Of a stretch of 43,300 bases of DNA, positions 33,301 to 41,329 are shown piece by piece. Both the position numbers and the translations under genes were made by a program. This stretch comes from Patescibacteria group bacterium (GTDB lineage: Bacteria; Patescibacteriota; Minisyncoccia; Phycocordibacterales; Phycocordibacteraceae). A model generated the notes under the pieces. The model did not search any database. It was not told the DNA's origin and saw only the letters and a list, made by a program, of their open reading frames with translations. Within the stretch, counting starts at the first letter, position 1; each line of letters begins with the position of its first letter. The stretch covers positions 1 through 43,300 of the forward strand of contig SCVI01000039.1 in NCBI GenBank assembly GCA_004296925.1. Direction: 5' to 3'.

Positions 33301-33863
33301 AGCGAGTTTTGTGGTTGTGAACCAGCAGCAACGGTCAATCCTGTTCCCGTTGGAGTCGTTCCACCTCCTGTTGATCCACCTGTTGATGAACCACCGAGTT
33401 TGAACGCTGCTTGCGAGATAGGTCCGAAGTAGCCGACTGCAGGAGAAACTCCTGCTGCCTTCTGCCATGCGGATACCGCAGCTACAGTTTGTGAACCGAA
33501 GTAGCCGGTCGCACCTGCTGGGATCGAGTATCCAGCTGCGATAAGCGCAGTTTGAAGACAAGTTACCTCAGCACCTTTCGAGCCAGTCGTAAGACTGCCT
33601 GTGAAAGTACATGAGCCAGATACTGAGCCGCCTGAGCCGCCTGTTGGGGCTGTTCCGCGAAGCGATGCGTCAACGTTCGAGATTGTCGAAGCGTCAGCAC
33701 CGAACGACTGCAAGAGAGAGATGATTGCAGAAATTTGAGTATCCGTTAGCGCCGCTGCTTCTGCACGCGATGCTGTAAACGTAAACGCAAATCCTGCCAC
33801 CATTGAGACTGCAACGACGAGCGCTGCAACCTTTGTGAGTGAATTGTTTACAATTGAAGTCAT
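30381..33863 (-). CDS. large secreted surface protein with peptidoglycan-binding domain (S-layer-like)
   Basis: 1160 residues. Signal peptide (VAALVVAVSMVAGFAFTF then ASRAEA) cleaved near residue 36. A PG_binding_1-type domain at about 85-155 (GSKGAEVTCLQTALIAAGY ... GYFGSQTVAAVSAWQ ... VGYFGPISQAAF). A Gly/Ser/Thr linker follows, then roughly 950 residues of Thr/Ser/Val-rich beta-sandwich repeats with recurring VTVQKDG-, NVTLVDANG- and VYVQYDI-like strands. Only a few cysteines. Size, composition, strong terminator and repeat-built 5' leader suggest an abundant cell-surface protein held to peptidoglycan, but S-layer function is inferred. Confidence 0.88.
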   Translation of the reverse strand: MTSIVNNSLTKVAALVVAVSMVAGFAFTFTASRAEAAALTDTQISAIISLLQSFGADASTISNVDASLRGTAPTGGSGGSVSGSCTFTGSLTTGSKGAEVTCLQTALIAAGYSIPAGATGYFGSQTVAAVSAWQKAAGVSPAVGYFGPISQAAFKLGGSSTGGSTGGGTTPTGTGLTVAAGSQPQNSLSPAGATRVPFTRFTLTAGNDGDVTVNSVTVQKDGLGQDAAFAGIVLVDESTGMQVGVAKTFNSNHQATVGVPFTIAKGTTKTFLLAGNMASSLSSYAGEAPGLALVAVNTSATVSGSLPIVGAHNVNNNSLTVGTMTIATSNAFAANTNQTKEIGTTAYKTTGLRLTAGSSEDVRLKNIRWNQTGSVSATDIANVQTVVGGTAYPTTVSSDGKYYETNLGSGVVIAKGNQVDVYVQYDIVGSGAANRTVVFDIDRTTDIFGVGQTYNYGVSPAASSTAVPSSRGTLTITNGTPFVYSTQVTISGASVTSIGKANEVAAQNIAINLSNQPLGGYAVDLRGEGMTIQSHVFNVATTTGAQKLTNVTLVDANGSVVAGPVDSVYVSANASTITFTDSVTYKTGRQVYTLRGKVDSSSTNGSTYIVSSTPSSGWTNVKGETTGNTISLSANGVFSMNTMTVKAGAVAVGTANSPASQNITPGGSQVLFANFQYDATQSGEDVRLASIPAKLTYATGVVTELTSCAAFDGATQLSTGSNVVNPSGSSIATVTFTLDNPVTVAKGTVKTIGIKCNVSGSATNAGTWSFAPGLASTYTFTGATSGTTITGTDTTSATITMTVASGSATVALDASSPSFTLAAAGATDVTVGALKFRSANEDLNLRKVGLTLTNTASSSSSDLVKVTIWDGATQVGEAYFTGSNTTATSTLSSVVTLVKNTDKTLTIKANFQNVGTGEPVTFSGHLVAVDFLNAEGSGVSSGTTIYPSGSSATSGVRVFKSFPTFALDSTVNGTTGLTDGRLMRFKVTADAKGPVGITQFAINLATTTASVTNVTIYGFTDSGYSQAISGVSSSGDLQANVDATVPADGNVTIGVTTAGNTATAIQVPAGQTRYFEVRGSISGSATGAAVTTKILGSSTFPSTAAGATANPLLAAGSISATAFAWSPNSTTTAARADQDWTNGYGVPGLSAGGLYATRSH

Positions 33864-33931
33864 GAGTAAGGAAGTAATTTCTAATGTTCTAACGCAGTTT
33901 GAGTTCGCGCGTAATTAAATAAATGCGCTCG

Positions 33932-34177
33932 CCTTCACTGCGGGTGCGAGGACACGAAACATTCCAAATAAATTTGAAACATTCGCGAGCCCGCCGCATA
34001 CCTGTTAATAAGCACAACTAAGGAGTTGAACTTTCCGTTATCGTTTGCTCGAAAGAAAAATGAATTTCTTCTTCGCTCGTAGAACGGTTAGCACAACTTG
34101 TAAGTCGAACCTTCTGTTATCACGAGCGCGTAAAAAAATAAATTTATTTACGCACCCGAACAACAGTTAGCACAACT
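33932..34177 (-). repeat. 79-base tandem repeats in the surface-protein leader
   Basis: The word AGCACAACT recurs at 34011, 34090 and 34169, exactly 79 bases apart. Units 34011-34089 and 34090-34168 keep the flanks (TTCCGTTATC / TTCTGTTATC and CGGTT / CAGTT) while the inner hairpins differ in sequence. A weaker copy precedes at 33932-34010. On the mRNA this is a series of hairpins within the 5' untranslated region. Confidence 0.75.
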
Positions 34178-34685
34178 TCATTTCCATCACTCAACAACTT
34201 TTACATTGTTGAGAGAATGGCAAAAATAATTTTTCGTTCGGTCGTCCATCCATCTGCGGGAAAGTGCTTCCGTGTCAGTAAAAATTTGTGAAATAGATTT
34301 GAGATCTATTTCAATCCTGATGTATTCCGGATATTTAATTTTCAAAGTTCAGGATGGGCAGAACCGGGCGCGTCTAAAACATACACGCAACCGAACACCA
34401 AGTACGGGAGTTCACCTATTATACGTTCCAATATCAACTTCGAGAGATGACACCGAAGACGCATATGTGGACAACATAGACACGAAAAGTCCCCTGTTAA
34501 GAGCTCTTAACGCCTATGTAGGCTTATTGCATTCCACCCATTAATAATACCAGCGAAACCCTTATAAATCAATACATACCCCCTACTTTGCGACACCACA
34601 CAAAAACATATAAAAGGTGTGTTTAGAGTTAAAAATACTGAAGTCAAAACGGACACAAATACGCGAAAATAATGACCTTGAAAAC
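34178..34685. other. non-coding stretch between surface-protein leader and HTH gene
   Basis: About 500 bases with no convincing gene. Contains a hairpin TGAAATAGA / TCTATTTCA (34290-34314), a palindrome TTAAGAGCTCTTAA (34497-34510) and a promoter candidate at 34544-34572. A 90-codon plus-strand frame (34272-34544, GTG start) has no supporting signal. Confidence 0.5.
34544..34572 (-). promoter_or_regulatory. candidate promoter of the surface-protein gene
   Basis: Minus strand TTGATT (34567-34572), 17 bases, TATTAT (34544-34549). It would give a leader of about 670 bases; a TATAAT at 34418-34423 without a clear -35 is an alternative. Confidence 0.45.
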
Positions 34686-35429
34686 TTAGGCTTTCTTATA
34701 GGTACTCCATCGTCTCTCGCCTTCCTTTATAAGTAGCCCATCACGGACCATTGAGAGTAATTCTCTTTGAATTGTCTTTTCGCTGTACTCAGGCATAGCG
34801 ACAGAAACGTCTTTAATTGAAATAGGTCTTTCTGACATAAGGTTAAGGACAGATTGTTTCCTATCAGATTTGATTCCTGATGAGTCTGCACCAATTCTAA
34901 TTTTTCTTACAGATACATTATCTGTCCTTTTGAATGTCCTTGATGGTTGTCCTATAGAACTTCCCTCTTGATTTGGCTGCTCATCTCCTATGGTGTCTTT
35001 AATACTTGCACTCTTCGTGACAATACTTTCCTGTCTCTCTCCAACAAATGTTGCCAAGGATGCATACTCATCACAGATGAGTTTTGCATTCATAGGAGAT
35101 ATAAGTCCGCCCGATTGAGCCGTCTCAAGGATGCTGGAAATTTCAACGCACTTTGCACTAAAAAAATCGACGCCGGGTCCATTCAATTTATCTTTGTCGG
35201 TCGAACAATTTATAAGGTCAAGTGCGCACGCTCTAAGACGTGTCCTTATAGGTTCTTCGGGAGACAAAAAGCCAGTTATGACATAAAGGGCAGAAGCAAG
35301 TCTCTCGGACTTACGGACAACAAATTCTTGGTTTTCATTCTTAAGGAGAGATTTAATACCTGAACTGGAGTAGACTTGCGATGTCTTAGAAGTAAGTCCT
35401 TTTGAGTTGTCTTTAAAGCTATTGGACAT
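34686..35429 (-). CDS. HTH-domain protein of unknown function
   Basis: 247 residues. N-terminal helical bundle (about 30-130), a Ser/Thr-rich linker, and a C-terminal winged helix (VLNLMSERPISIKDVSVAMPEYSEKTIQRELLSMVRDGLLIKEGERRWSTYKKA). Proteins of this build recur in Parcubacteria as I recall, without assigned role; DNA binding is inferred from the HTH. An in-frame TAA just before the ATG fixes the start. TAAAAT directly abuts the ATG, unlike the six-base spacing elsewhere, so its promoter is unclear. The 35430-35673 gap upstream holds no evident gene. Confidence 0.75.
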   Translation of the reverse strand: MSNSFKDNSKGLTSKTSQVYSSSGIKSLLKNENQEFVVRKSERLASALYVITGFLSPEEPIRTRLRACALDLINCSTDKDKLNGPGVDFFSAKCVEISSILETAQSGGLISPMNAKLICDEYASLATFVGERQESIVTKSASIKDTIGDEQPNQEGSSIGQPSRTFKRTDNVSVRKIRIGADSSGIKSDRKQSVLNLMSERPISIKDVSVAMPEYSEKTIQRELLSMVRDGLLIKEGERRWSTYKKA

Positions 35430-35673
35430 ATTTTATGGACGCCATGTCTCTAATTAAAGGTCATTGTATCTCTAAGACAAGCCCTATTGCAAGGAACATT
35501 CTTTAGGGTCTCTTGTAGCAGTTCTCTCCCAATAACCTGCACCACAGTAAATATGTGATGTTTTGAAAAGATGGATATGGCGGAACTTACACAATCAGAG
35601 AGTCTTTATTTTTTGATTTCAATTTCGCCTTTTGCACCAACATAGTTTTCTGCAAGCGTGTTAAAATCCACGA

Positions 35674-37842
35674 ATGGCAAGGAAAAAATCATCGAAAAAA
35701 AAGTCGGAGAAATCTGGCTTTACACTTCCTTCTCTCTCACTCAATTTACGACCCGAAACAGCAAATAGTATCCGTGCAATTTTAACCCTTTTTATCGGTG
35801 TGATTTTCTTGTTTGCACCACTTGGAAAAGGCGGCGCTGTCGGTCGTTTTTTATATGATTCGCTCAGCACATTTTTAGGTGTTGGATATTTTCTCGTTCC
35901 TATATCTTTATTTTTTCTTGGCGCAGGACTCTTCCGTGATCGAGAACACAGAGGTTTCGTTGGAGTTCGAGTCTTTGGAACCAGCATTCTTTTTCTTGCA
36001 GGAATCGGACTTCTTTCTCTCGTAGGAAATCTTGGAGGCATTCTTGGTGGATGGGTGTCTGGTCCTTTTGTGTCACTCTTTGATTTTACGCTCGCTCTAA
36101 TTCTATTAAGCGGTATTGCGCTTGTTGGCGGACTCCTTACACTCGACACACCGCTTTCTGTACCAAAATTCGCAGCACCTTCATTCCTCTCTTTCATGCG
36201 AAAGAAAAAAGATGACACTGAAGACGACTTTGAAATCACAGGAGTTCCAGAAGAAGAACCAAGCCAGACTCCAGAGAAGATAGAAAGAAAACCTGAGAAA
36301 AAACAGAAACCAGAAAAGATCGAGGAGGTTGAAGCAGGATTTGTATTTTCACCTACGGGCGACACCTATAATCCCCCACCAGTTTCATTATTAGATAGAG
36401 ATAAAGGAAAGCCAGACAGTGGCGACATTAAAGCGAATGCTAACCTCATTAAACGAACATTACAAAACTTCGGCATTACCGTTGAGATGGACGAAGTATC
36501 TGTGGGGCCAACTGTTACTCGTTACGCCTTAAAACCTGCAGAAGGAGTGCGACTTCAGAAGATTCTTTCTCTCCAAAATAACTTGGAGCTTGCTCTCGGT
36601 GCCACCCACCCTATTCGTATTGAGGCACCTATCCCAGGTAAATCGCTTGTAGGTATTGAGGTGTCTAACATGAAAAAAGCGACCGTGGGATTAGGCTCGC
36701 TTATTTCGGAAGAGAAGTTCCAAAACAACCAGCGCCCTCTCACTATTGCACTTGGACGTGACATCGTAGGCACTTCTCACTTTGCGAACATTGCAAAAAT
36801 GCCACACCTTCTTATTGCAGGCGCAACCGGTGCTGGTAAGTCTGTATCCATCCACGCGCTTATTACTTCACTTCTCTATCGAAATGGCCCTGCAGCGCTT
36901 CGCTTCATCATGATTGACCCAAAGCGAGTAGAACTAACTGCATACAACCCTATTCCTCATTTGCTTACTCCAGTAATTACTGACCCAAAAAAGGCCATCC
37001 TCGCATTAAAGTGGGCAGGCAAAGAAATGGAGCGCCGATATAATTTGCTAGAGAAGCACGCTGTGCGAGACATTCAGTCGTACCACGAAAATATTGTTGC
37101 AAAATCTCAGAAATCAAAGAGTAAAGATGACGAGGAGCAGGTAGATCAAATGCCCTACATCGTTATTGTGCTCGACGAGCTCGCCGACATTATGCAGACA
37201 TACCCGCGCGAACTTGAATCAGCAGTTGTACGGCTTGCGCAAATGAGTAGAGCGGTTGGTATCCACCTCATACTTTCAACACAACGCCCTTCGGTGAATG
37301 TTATTACCGGACTCATTAAAGCGAACGTGCCCGCACGCATCGCGCTTCAAGTGGCATCTCAAATTGATTCACGAACCATTCTGGATTCTGCTGGTGCAGA
37401 AAAACTCCTTGGCGCTGGCGACATGCTCTACCAATCAGCTGATATGCCAAAACCACACCGTATCCAAACTGCATTCATTTCAGAAAATGAAGTAAAAGAG
37501 ATCGTAGAATACATCCGCAAGCACAACGAACCAACGCTCGACGGCATTGCCCTCTCAGGCCCTGCTACAGAAACTCCGAACGCAATATTCTCAGCATCCC
37601 TTGAAGAAGATGATAACGACGACGAACTCTTCCAAGAAGCAAAACAGATTGTTGAAGAAGCAGGCAAGGCATCAACCTCATACCTTCAAAGAAAACTCCG
37701 CATCGGATACGCGAGAGCCGCTCGCCTCATGGACGTCTTAGAAGAGAAAGGGGTCATAGGCCCAGCAGACGGTGCCCGCCCTCGCGATGTACTCACAAAC
37801 GCAGGTACGACCCCAGAAGAGGAAGATAATGACACCGTATAA
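35674..37842 (+). CDS. ftsK: DNA translocase FtsK/SpoIIIE
   Basis: 722 residues. Four membrane helices within the first 160 residues, an acidic linker, the alpha/beta motor with Walker A GATGAGKS (about 383-390) and Walker B IVIVLDELADIM (about 496-507), IHLILSTQRPSVNVITGLIKAN, and the C-terminal gamma winged helix (ASTSYLQRKLRIGYARAARLMDVLEEKGVIGP). Pumps chromosomal DNA through the division septum. TAAAAT (35662-35667) lies six bases before the ATG. The next gene starts inside its last codons, so ftsK, the small anchor protein and recA form one unit. Confidence 0.97.
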   Translation: MARKKSSKKKSEKSGFTLPSLSLNLRPETANSIRAILTLFIGVIFLFAPLGKGGAVGRFLYDSLSTFLGVGYFLVPISLFFLGAGLFRDREHRGFVGVRVFGTSILFLAGIGLLSLVGNLGGILGGWVSGPFVSLFDFTLALILLSGIALVGGLLTLDTPLSVPKFAAPSFLSFMRKKKDDTEDDFEITGVPEEEPSQTPEKIERKPEKKQKPEKIEEVEAGFVFSPTGDTYNPPPVSLLDRDKGKPDSGDIKANANLIKRTLQNFGITVEMDEVSVGPTVTRYALKPAEGVRLQKILSLQNNLELALGATHPIRIEAPIPGKSLVGIEVSNMKKATVGLGSLISEEKFQNNQRPLTIALGRDIVGTSHFANIAKMPHLLIAGATGAGKSVSIHALITSLLYRNGPAALRFIMIDPKRVELTAYNPIPHLLTPVITDPKKAILALKWAGKEMERRYNLLEKHAVRDIQSYHENIVAKSQKSKSKDDEEQVDQMPYIVIVLDELADIMQTYPRELESAVVRLAQMSRAVGIHLILSTQRPSVNVITGLIKANVPARIALQVASQIDSRTILDSAGAEKLLGAGDMLYQSADMPKPHRIQTAFISENEVKEIVEYIRKHNEPTLDGIALSGPATETPNAIFSASLEEDDNDDELFQEAKQIVEEAGKASTSYLQRKLRIGYARAARLMDVLEEKGVIGPADGARPRDVLTNAGTTPEEEDNDTV

Positions 37843-38230
37843 ACCAATTAGTGCTCGACCTCCAAAAGTAGTACTGATACTCATCAGCACCACACTCGCC
37901 ATCATTATTGGATACAGCGTCTATGCCGCATTCCCCTTTCTTGAGGGTCCTTCATTGAAAGTAAAGGCGGTGGCGTCAGACAATAACTCAACCCTCATTC
38001 AAGGTGTTACAAAAAGAGTCTCCTACCTCGATATCAACGGCAAGGCCATCTCTATTGGGGAAGACGGTTTATTCTCAGCTGAACGCACGTACCCCACAGG
38101 GTATAATGGGATAACCGTAACGGCACGAGACAGATTTGGAAGAAGTATCACCAAAGAACTCTCAATTTTAGTAACAAATAATCAGCACACCGAGGCGACA
38201 ACCACATATGCAAAAAAAGAAAACATCTAA
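37829..38230 (+). CDS. membrane-anchored Ig-like protein between ftsK and recA
   Basis: 133 residues from the ATG at 37829, overlapping the ftsK stop by 14 bases. One signal-anchor helix (VVLILISTTLAIIIGYSVYAAF) then a compact beta domain (GVTKRVSYLDINGKAISIGEDGLFSAERTYPTGYNGITVTARDRFG) resembling a bacterial Ig-like or carboxypeptidase-regulatory fold. It overlaps the recA start by 23 bases. Function unknown; its tight linkage suggests co-translation rather than a shared pathway. Confidence 0.75.
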   Translation: MTPYKPISARPPKVVLILISTTLAIIIGYSVYAAFPFLEGPSLKVKAVASDNNSTLIQGVTKRVSYLDINGKAISIGEDGLFSAERTYPTGYNGITVTARDRFGRSITKELSILVTNNQHTEATTTYAKKENI

Positions 38231-39230
38231 AACTGAAAAACCAAAAATCGATACATCGAATACAATTGATGAGACGATCAACAGCATCAAAACGAAGTTT
38301 GGTGATGAAGCAATCACCACGCTCGGCATGCGACCAAAAACAGGCATTGACGCAATTCCTACTGGCTCTATTGGACTCGACTGGGCGCTCGGCATTGGTG
38401 GAGTACCGCGAGGACGTATTATTGAAATTTTTGGCCCTGAATCGTCAGGTAAAACTACTCTCTCCTTACACATTGTCGCTGAAGCTCAAAAGAAAGGTGG
38501 TGTATGCGCATTCATCGACGCAGAGCATGCGCTCGACCCTGAATATGCGAAAAGACTCGGAGTAAAAATCGACGATTTGATAGTTTCACAACCAGACACT
38601 GGTGAACAAGCGCTCGATATTACCGAATCTCTCATTCGTTCTGGAAAAATTGATGTAATAGTAATCGACTCAGTCGCTGCGCTCACTCCAAAAGCAGAAA
38701 TTGAAGGCGACATGGAAACACAGCACGTGGGACGACAAGCGCGCCTTATGTCTCAAGCGCTTCGCAAAATGACAGCTATCGTCGCTCGTTCAAAAACTAT
38801 TGTTATCTTCATCAACCAAATCCGCATGCAGATAGGTGTGATGTTTGGTAATCCTGAAACTACTCCAGGAGGAAAAGCGTTGAAGTTCTACACTTCAGTT
38901 CGCCTAGATATTCGACGTATTGCTCAAATTAAAAAAGGCGAAGAGGTGGTGGGAGGAAGAGTGCGTGTAAAAGTAGTGAAGAACAAAGTGGCAGCGCCAT
39001 TCCGTGCCACAGAATTTGACCTCATGTACAACGAAGGTATTTCAAGAGAAGGAGAAATTATTGCACTTGGCGAAAAATACGGAATTCTTACAAAATCCGG
39101 CACTTCTTATAAGTACGGCGATGAGTCGCTTGGTCGCGGATATGACGCCACCCGTACCTTCCTAAAAGAAAATCCAAAAGTTTCAAATGACCTATTGAAA
39201 CAAATCCGCGTCAAATTTACAGAGCTCTAG
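38208..39230 (+). CDS. recA: recombinase RecA
   Basis: 340 residues. Walker A GPESSGKT (76-83), MAW-type VIVIDSVAALTPKAEIEGDM, L1 and L2 loops with QIRMQIGVMFGNPETTPGGKALKFY, and a short C-terminal domain without the usual acidic tail. Forms filaments on single-stranded DNA for repair and recombination. Start chosen at MQKKKTSKTEK; it lies within the preceding gene and has no visible ribosome-binding site. Confidence 0.98.
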   Translation: MQKKKTSKTEKPKIDTSNTIDETINSIKTKFGDEAITTLGMRPKTGIDAIPTGSIGLDWALGIGGVPRGRIIEIFGPESSGKTTLSLHIVAEAQKKGGVCAFIDAEHALDPEYAKRLGVKIDDLIVSQPDTGEQALDITESLIRSGKIDVIVIDSVAALTPKAEIEGDMETQHVGRQARLMSQALRKMTAIVARSKTIVIFINQIRMQIGVMFGNPETTPGGKALKFYTSVRLDIRRIAQIKKGEEVVGGRVRVKVVKNKVAAPFRATEFDLMYNEGISREGEIIALGEKYGILTKSGTSYKYGDESLGRGYDATRTFLKENPKVSNDLLKQIRVKFTEL

Positions 39231-39259
39231 ACCGCAGAGACGCTACGTACTTCTAAGTA

Positions 39260-39583
39260 TTACTGTACTGAAAGTTGTGCGTTTTTGTGACGAAGTCCAT
39301 CCACCATACTCCAACCCACAATAAAGGTTGAGGCGATTGCGGTAAGTTGCACAGTCACTGTAGTGCTCAAAAATGCCACGACGCTGAAACGTACGAGCCC
39401 AAGAAGACCGTTTACTTGTAAAGCATTCTCGATAACGTTTGGGAGTGACACCGAGGAGATGAGTGCAAAAAGGAACACTAGAACAGCCGCAATACGTACA
39501 GGCATACTTGTGAGCTGTCTCGCTACATACATAACGTAGACCGAGCGCATGATTCTTTTTCGTAATTCTTGTTCTGATGCCAT
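39260..39583 (-). CDS. small membrane protein paired with the ECF sigma factor
   Basis: 107 residues with a basic N-terminus (EQELRKRIMRSVYVMYVARQL) and three hydrophobic segments (about 28-47, 60-76, 78-95). It follows the sigma factor gene by 17 bases, the usual place of an anti-sigma factor, but lacks a recognisable zinc anti-sigma domain. It also has its own TAGTAT box six bases before the ATG, so it can be made separately. A membrane anti-sigma role is only a hypothesis. Confidence 0.65.
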   Translation of the reverse strand: MASEQELRKRIMRSVYVMYVARQLTSMPVRIAAVLVFLFALISSVSLPNVIENALQVNGLLGLVRFSVVAFLSTTVTVQLTAIASTFIVGWSMVDGLRHKNAQLSVQ

Positions 39584-39600
39584 ATAAAAATACTATCCTA

Positions 39601-40227
39601 CTAATTATCTACTGAACCTATAATAGTGCGCAACACTGCCTTTGCTCGATGGACCCGTGTTTTTACAGCCGGCACACTGATATTAAGTCTTTCTGCAATC
39701 TCCGCGTATGGTAGATCTTCAATGAAAGCGAGCGTGAGTATTTCTGCTACATCCTTCGGTGCTTTCTCTAACCCTTTTTCTATTACTTCTCGAGCGTACG
39801 CTTGGTGACCCTCTTTGTGAGGTTCAGAAGTATCGGCGAGTGATTCATAGTGCTCTGTCGTAAGTTCAGCTACCCTACCGCGCGTTCGTGCCATTTTACT
39901 GTAGTGAGTACGCGCCACGTTCATAAGAATAGTGAGCGACCATGCGCGAAATGAACCATTTTCTCCTTTAAAACGTGGTGCGAAGCGGTAAATACGAATG
40001 AAAGTTTCCTGCACTACATCCTCGGCTTTATCAGTATCCCCCACCACAGCGCGAGCGCGATTAAGAAATTGTGATTGATACCGCGCCACCAACATCTCGA
40101 AGGAGCTTGGTCGTGACAGTGATGCCAAAAGTAATTCCTCATCCGAAAGCGTCAGTTCGTTCTGTACGTCCATATCGAAGTATTCCCTCGATAGTACCGC
40201 CGACTTAGTGATTTGAACAGCTTTCAT
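39601..40227 (-). CDS. ECF-family RNA polymerase sigma factor
   Basis: 208 residues. Sigma region 2 (FEMLVARYQSQFLNRARAVV then GDTDKAEDVVQETFIRIYRFA and AWSLTILMNVARTHYSK) and region 4 (APKDVAEILTLAFIEDLPYAEIAERLNISVPAVKTRVHRAKAVLR). Redirects RNA polymerase to a specific promoter set. TATAAC (40234-40239) lies six bases before the ATG. Divergent from efp. Its regulon cannot be read from this window. Confidence 0.92.
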   Translation of the reverse strand: MKAVQITKSAVLSREYFDMDVQNELTLSDEELLLASLSRPSSFEMLVARYQSQFLNRARAVVGDTDKAEDVVQETFIRIYRFAPRFKGENGSFRAWSLTILMNVARTHYSKMARTRGRVAELTTEHYESLADTSEPHKEGHQAYAREVIEKGLEKAPKDVAEILTLAFIEDLPYAEIAERLNISVPAVKTRVHRAKAVLRTIIGSVDN

Positions 40228-40334
40228 GTATCAGTTATAGTTAGCTCTCGGCGCACCTTGCGCCTTTATATATACTAATTAAAGGAGTTCGTGGTTTCAT
40301 AACCCTCCTCCCTATCAGCTATAACCTAATTCCA

Positions 40335-40910
40335 ATGTCAGTACTTTCATACAACGAAATAGTTCCTAAAAAAGTAATTGTCTACGAAGGACAACCATGC
40401 GAAGTACTTTCTTCGCATGTGTTTCGTAAACAACAACGAAAGCCAGTCAACCAAACAAAACTCCGTGGTCTTAAAACAGGTAAAGTGCTTGAAATATCTT
40501 TTCACCAAAACGAAACGGTACTCGAAGCCGATACGGAAAAACGACCTGCCAAATTTATCTACAAAAATAAAGGGGAAATTTGGTTCACTGACCCTGATGA
40601 TCCAAAAAATCGATTCCAGGTTGCAGAGGCGCTATTGAACGAAAAGGCAAAATATCTGAAACCAGACCTAGTTATTGATCTCTTATTTTGGAACGAAGAA
40701 ATTATTGACGCAGACTTCCCCATCAAAATGGAGTTTAAGGTAACGGAAGCTCCCCCATCAGTGAAAGGGGCAACTGCACAAGGTGGTAACAAGGTAGTAA
40801 CGATAGAGGGTGGCGCGACAATAAACGTACCTATGTTTATTAATGAGGGAGATATTGTTCGTATCAATACTGATACTGGAGAGTATACTGAGCGCGTAAG
40901 TAAATCATAA
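40335..40910 (+). CDS. efp: elongation factor P with unusual loop
   Basis: 191 residues, full three-domain EF-P. Aligned with E. coli EF-P without gaps at the N-terminus, the tip of loop 1 reads RKQQRKPVNQTKLR; the residue at position 34, lysine in E. coli (or arginine in others) and the site of beta-lysyl, rhamnosyl or 5-aminopentanol modification, is glutamine. Flanking Lys32, Arg35 and Lys36 remain. The rest is typical (LFWNEEIIDADFPIKMEFKVTEAPPSVKG, VPMFINEGDIVRINTDTGEY). EF-P rescues ribosomes at polyproline. TATAAC ends nine bases before the ATG, giving a leader of two or three bases. Confidence 0.96.
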   Translation: MSVLSYNEIVPKKVIVYEGQPCEVLSSHVFRKQQRKPVNQTKLRGLKTGKVLEISFHQNETVLEADTEKRPAKFIYKNKGEIWFTDPDDPKNRFQVAEALLNEKAKYLKPDLVIDLLFWNEEIIDADFPIKMEFKVTEAPPSVKGATAQGGNKVVTIEGGATINVPMFINEGDIVRINTDTGEYTERVSKS

Positions 40911-40920
40911 GGGGGCCTTT

Positions 40921-41076
40921 CTGCTCTGCTCAGTTCAGAAATGAAAGTGTGCTTTCATTTCGCTCGCTCTACGTCGGCAGTAATAACAACGCATGGGAAG
41001 GCGTTTTTGTTTCAGCCATCCTCGGCTCGGAAATGAAAACTAAGAAGCTTTCATTTCCCTCGCTCTACGTCGGCTG
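40921..41076. repeat. two homologous hairpin repeats downstream of efp
   Basis: Units 40921-40980 and 41013-41076 share GAAATGAAA ... TTTCATTTC arms followed by CTCGCTCTACGTCGGC. The outer pairs differ but stay complementary: CTGC/GCAG in the first, CAGC/GCTG in the second, which is covariation favouring a folded RNA or DNA. Confidence 0.75.
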
Positions 41077-41088
41077 TAAAAGCATAAT

Positions 41089-41115
41089 AAAAAATCCCCC
41101 AATGGGGGATTTTTT
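41089..41115. terminator. bidirectional terminator between efp and rpsR
   Basis: AAAATCCCCC AAT GGGGGATTTT with runs of A and T on both sides; serves efp on the plus strand and rpsF-ssb-rpsR on the minus strand. Confidence 0.9.
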
Positions 41116-41117
41116 AA

Positions 41118-41309
41118 TTATCGAGCTATGTACGGGAGAAGTCCCATGAAGCGAGCTCTCTTGATAGCTTCTTCAATCTTGCGTTGATGGCTCGCAGGGA
41201 CGTTCGTGCGGCGCGATCCTTGGATACGTGCGTGAGGTGTCATAAAAGTACGCAAATACGCTACATTTTTGTAGTCTACGAACTTTGGAAGGCTTGGCAT
41301 TGTTGTCAT
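41118..41309 (-). CDS. rpsR: ribosomal protein bS18
   Basis: 63 residues with FVDYKNVAYLRTFMTPHARIQGSRRTN and HQRKIEEAIKRARFMGLLPY, the bS18 core. Binds S6 in the small-subunit platform. Either of two close ATGs (41309 or 41300) could start it. It is the last gene of rpsF-ssb-rpsR; in many bacteria rplI (bL9) follows, but here the terminator comes directly, in line with the known lack of bL9 in CPR ribosomes. Confidence 0.96.
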   Translation of the reverse strand: MTTMPSLPKFVDYKNVAYLRTFMTPHARIQGSRRTNVPASHQRKIEEAIKRARFMGLLPYIAR

Positions 41310-41329
41310 AAATGTATATTTGAAATTAA

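Noticed and set aside
34272..34544. 90-codon plus-strand frame with GTG start
   Set aside because: No start signal, no recognisable domain, and it lies in the probable promoter-leader region of the surface-protein gene.
35590..35700. Minus-strand tail ENYVGAKGEIEIKK ending at a TAA near 35610
   Set aside because: It looks protein-like, but upstream it runs into ftsK antisense and the only ATG gives 28 residues with no promoter spacing.
35661..36365. Long minus-strand frame opposite the ftsK start
   Set aside because: It is antisense to the conserved FtsK membrane region, has a composition rich in Ser/Pro/Arg and no family features.
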